Made by a program: the position numbers and the translations under genes. Positions 62,046 through 64,000 of a stretch of DNA of 64,000 nucleotides are shown here, one piece after another. This DNA comes from Nitrospirota bacterium (lineage in GTDB: Bacteria; Nitrospirota; JACRHL01), in the NCBI GenBank assembly GCA_029858285.1, contig JAOUFN010000008.1, forward strand, positions 30,955 through 94,954, written 5' to 3'. Position 1 is the first letter of the stretch; each line of letters opens with the position of its first letter. Below the pieces are notes generated by a model. The model was not told where the DNA came from. It did not search any database and worked only from the letters and a program-made list of their open reading frames with translations.

Positions 62046-62566
62046 GCGGCGATCCGGGTATTGGTGACCCCCGGTGGCGGGGGGTGGTGGAGCGTTGGCT
62101 GCCGGGGGGCATCCTGGCGTACTCCCTGTGGTCGCTGGCGGGGAATTTGTCCGAGCTGGCGGGGCTGTTCGGCCCGGCCCCGTGGCAACGGCTGACCCGG
62201 CCCGAGGGCGCCCTGTATCACCCGCTCTGGAAGTGGGTGCTGGTGTCGGAAATGGTCGCCAGCGCGCTGTTGCTGATCGGTTGCGTCGGGGCACTGGCCC
62301 TGCTGCTGGCCCGCGACCGGCGCTTTCCGGCGGTGTTTGCCGGCTTGCTGCTGGCAAATCTGCTGTGGTGCGGGGTGGATTGGCTGGGGGCGAGCCGGGC
62401 GGCGGCATCCCTGCCCGCCGATTCCGCCCGGCTGGTGCGGGACGCCGCCGCAAGCAGCCTGCTGACGGGCGCGCTGCTGGCGGTGGGGTCGTTGGGGTGG
62501 ATGGGACTGACGCGGCGGTGGCGTGCGCAGGTCGGTGGCGGACCGGCTCCGGGGCACAAGGAGTGA
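62042..62566 (+). CDS. DUF2569-like membrane protein
   Basis: A 174-residue polytopic protein with about four helices: WLPGGILAYSLWSLAGNLSELAG, then LYHPLWKWVLVSEMVASALLLIGCVGALALLL, then RFPAVFAGLLLANLLWCGVDWLG. The YHPLWKW/FE-like, Arg-Arg-Phe-Pro and final WD(W) pattern fit DUF2569 (YdgK family), function unknown. GTG 62042 overlaps the endonuclease stop (GTGA), so the genes are co-translated. Confidence 0.65.
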   Translation: MSGDPGIGDPRWRGVVERWLPGGILAYSLWSLAGNLSELAGLFGPAPWQRLTRPEGALYHPLWKWVLVSEMVASALLLIGCVGALALLLARDRRFPAVFAGLLLANLLWCGVDWLGASRAAASLPADSARLVRDAAASSLLTGALLAVGSLGWMGLTRRWRAQVGGGPAPGHKE

Positions 62567-62646
62567 AGACCGGGACCGGTACTGGTGCGGGCCGACCGCC
62601 CCTGGCGGTCGTGGAAGGGAGGAGAGGGATACCGGCCCCGGTCTTC
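62565..62646. terminator. Nested inverted repeat between convergent genes
   Basis: GAAGACCGGGACCGGTA (62565-62581) and TACCGGCCCCGGTCTTC (62630-62646) pair with one mismatch across 48 bases, and the loop holds a perfect eight-base stem (62593-62600 with 62604-62611, loop CCT). It lies just past the DUF2569-like gene, with the SulP gene converging, so it may terminate in both directions. Confidence 0.5.
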
Positions 62647-62746
62647 GAGGCACAACATAGCTTCCGGCGTTGGGCGCCGCCATGCCCCTTCGCTGCCCCA
62701 TGCCCGGTCCAGTTCAGTTTTGGCGCGGGCGTCCGATGCCCGCCGG

Positions 62747-64000
62747 TTACGCGGCGGGTGGGGTCGTGCCGATATGTTTGGCCCCCTCGGCTGCCGCCAC
62801 CGCCAGGTGCAGGGCCTCGATGCGGGTGGCCACGCGACGTTCGGCGGGCAGCGGGTCCAGCACCCCCATGCGCGCCAGATCCCGCGCCACCTGCCCCTCC
62901 ATGCCCGACACGAACGCGGTGATGCCGTCCTGGGCGAGGTTCCCCAGAATCTCGCCGATGGCCATGGCCACCGAGGTGTCCAGCGTCACCGTGTCCGACA
63001 GGTCCAGCACCGCCGCCTTGTAAGGCGCGCCGATGCCCGCGAGGCGATGCACCAGGTCCTTCGACGAGCAGAAACTGAACGGCCCCGACAGGTGCAGCAG
63101 CAGAATCTGCCCCCTTCCCCGCCGTATCAGCTCCCGCTCCACCTCGGAGAACGGCGCTTCACCCACATCGCTGGACACCAGCCGCAGTTGCGCCGCCTGG
63201 TGCGCCGACAGGTTGCGCGCCGACACCAGAGAGGCCATGATCAGGCCCACCGCCACCGCCGTCAGCAGGTCCACCAGCACGGTGAGCAGCAGCACGGTGA
63301 ACATCACCAGCATCTCCTGGCGGTCGGCCTTCACCACCAGGCGCAGGAACGGCCAGTCTATGATGTCCCACCCCACCTTGAGCAGCACTGCGGCCAGGGC
63401 GGCCATGGGGATGTGTTCCACCAGCGGCGACAGCCCCAGCACCAGCGCCAGCAGCACCACGGCGTGTAGCGCTCCGGACAGGCGGGTGCGACCGCCACTG
63501 CGCACGTTCACGGCGGTGCGCATGGTGGCCCCGGAGCCAGCCACCGCGCCGAACAGCCCACACATCGCATTGCCGATCCCCTGGCCGATCATCTCGCGGT
63601 TGGGGTCGTGGCGGCTGCGCGTGAGGCTGTCGGCGATCAAACTTGTCAGGACGCTGTCAATGGCCCCCAGCAGGGCCAGGGCCAGCGCCCCGCGCAGCAC
63701 CACGGGGAAGGTCTCCGGATCCACGCTGGGGATGACAAAATGCGGCAGGCCGTGGGGGATGGGGCCGATGACCCGCACCTCGGGGAACAGCCACAGCGAC
63801 ACCCCGGTTCCGGCCAGCAGGGCGAGCAGCGGCGGGGGTATCAGGCGACGCAGTCGAGCGGGCAGGAACAGCATGACCGCGAGGGCGGCCCCGGCCACCG
63901 CCAGCGCCCCCGGATTGGGCGCCGCCACCTGCTCCGGCAGCATGGCCAGGGCCTTGAATACCCCCTGATCGGAACCCGGGTGCCCCAGCAACGGCCCCCG
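62747..64000 (-). CDS. SulP-family anion transporter (partial, C-terminal part)
   Basis: The C-terminal 417 residues of a SLC26/SulP transporter; the N-terminal part lies beyond the window, as the frame stays open to base 64000. About seven membrane segments are seen, with GAIDSVLTSLIADSLTRSRHDPNRE, GAVAGSGATMRTAVNVRSGGRTRLSG and WDIIDWPFLRL. A STAS domain follows (about 280-400) with a DTSVAMAIGE phosphorylation-like motif. The family moves sulfate, bicarbonate or other anions; the substrate cannot be told. Confidence 0.88.
   Translation of the reverse strand, partial: RGPLLGHPGSDQGVFKALAMLPEQVAAPNPGALAVAGAALAVMLFLPARLRRLIPPPLLALLAGTGVSLWLFPEVRVIGPIPHGLPHFVIPSVDPETFPVVLRGALALALLGAIDSVLTSLIADSLTRSRHDPNREMIGQGIGNAMCGLFGAVAGSGATMRTAVNVRSGGRTRLSGALHAVVLLALVLGLSPLVEHIPMAALAAVLLKVGWDIIDWPFLRLVVKADRQEMLVMFTVLLLTVLVDLLTAVAVGLIMASLVSARNLSAHQAAQLRLVSSDVGEAPFSEVERELIRRGRGQILLLHLSGPFSFCSSKDLVHRLAGIGAPYKAAVLDLSDTVTLDTSVAMAIGEILGNLAQDGITAFVSGMEGQVARDLARMGVLDPLPAERRVATRIEALHLAVAAAEGAKHIGTTPPAA

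Overview
This is a high-G+C chromosomal window from a Gram-negative bacterium. LPS transport permeases (LptF, LptG), a lipid A acyltransferase-like protein, a likely outer-membrane protein and sigma54-type regulators support a diderm. A CobA-HemD fusion beside hemA, hemC, hemB and a CcsA-like protein, a CdaA-CdaR-GlmM (c-di-AMP) module next to folP and ftsH, and a type I-beta DAHP synthase resemble gene orders of deltaproteobacterial lineages (Desulfobacterota and relatives), Nitrospirota or Magnetococcia more than Enterobacteria. I cannot assign a genus. I see no rRNA, tRNA, CRISPR array, insertion sequence or prophage, and most of the window looks like core chromosome.

Layout. 340-14507 (minus): a likely outer-membrane protein, phosphofructokinase, an M28 peptidase, a 55-codon Trm112-like protein, a TPR protein, lptG, lptF, engB, mtnA, an lpxL-like gene, comEC, three tandem 47-codon paralogues of unknown function, and a tetraheme cytochrome. 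14504-29170 (minus): a long co-directional run, ccsA-hemA-hemC-cobA/hemD-hemB-ribF-tilS-hpt-ftsH-folP-cdaA-cdaR-glmM, in which neighbours often overlap by 1-4 bases. It joins heme synthesis, cytochrome c maturation, flavin cofactors, tRNA lysidine, purine salvage, membrane proteolysis, folate and c-di-AMP/cell-wall precursor synthesis. 29407-33111 (plus): amtB, glnK, an MscS-like channel and a putative lipoprotein. 33349-36503 (minus): two sigma54 enhancer-binding regulators. 36864-40633 (plus): ligA and rimO.

40670-44085 (minus): an exported ankyrin-repeat protein downstream of an ATPase/winged-helix/BTAD regulator that has a good sigma70-like promoter. 44418-49075 (minus): nadC, valS and a pseudo-receiver protein with a duplicated C-terminal motif. 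49165-54461 (minus): a histidine kinase, sigma54 response regulator, coiled-coil protein and TPR protein in an overlapping operon. 54591-55358 (minus): a membrane-anchored SurA-N-like protein. 55729-62566 (plus): grpE, dnaK, dnaJ, a DAHP synthase, cutA, an endonuclease III relative and a DUF2569-like membrane protein. 62747-64000 (minus): a SulP transporter cut by the window end.

The best candidate for something undescribed is the run of three 47-residue single-pass membrane proteins at 12986-13503. Their start codons are exactly 187 bases apart, and a cytoplasmic-type tail ending in PPVV(E/D)LKxAA is conserved. Second-tier candidates are the BTAD regulator/ankyrin pair, the duplicated WETVPP pseudo-receiver protein, the c-di-AMP module in an LPS-producing cell, and an insertion of roughly 85 residues in LigA.
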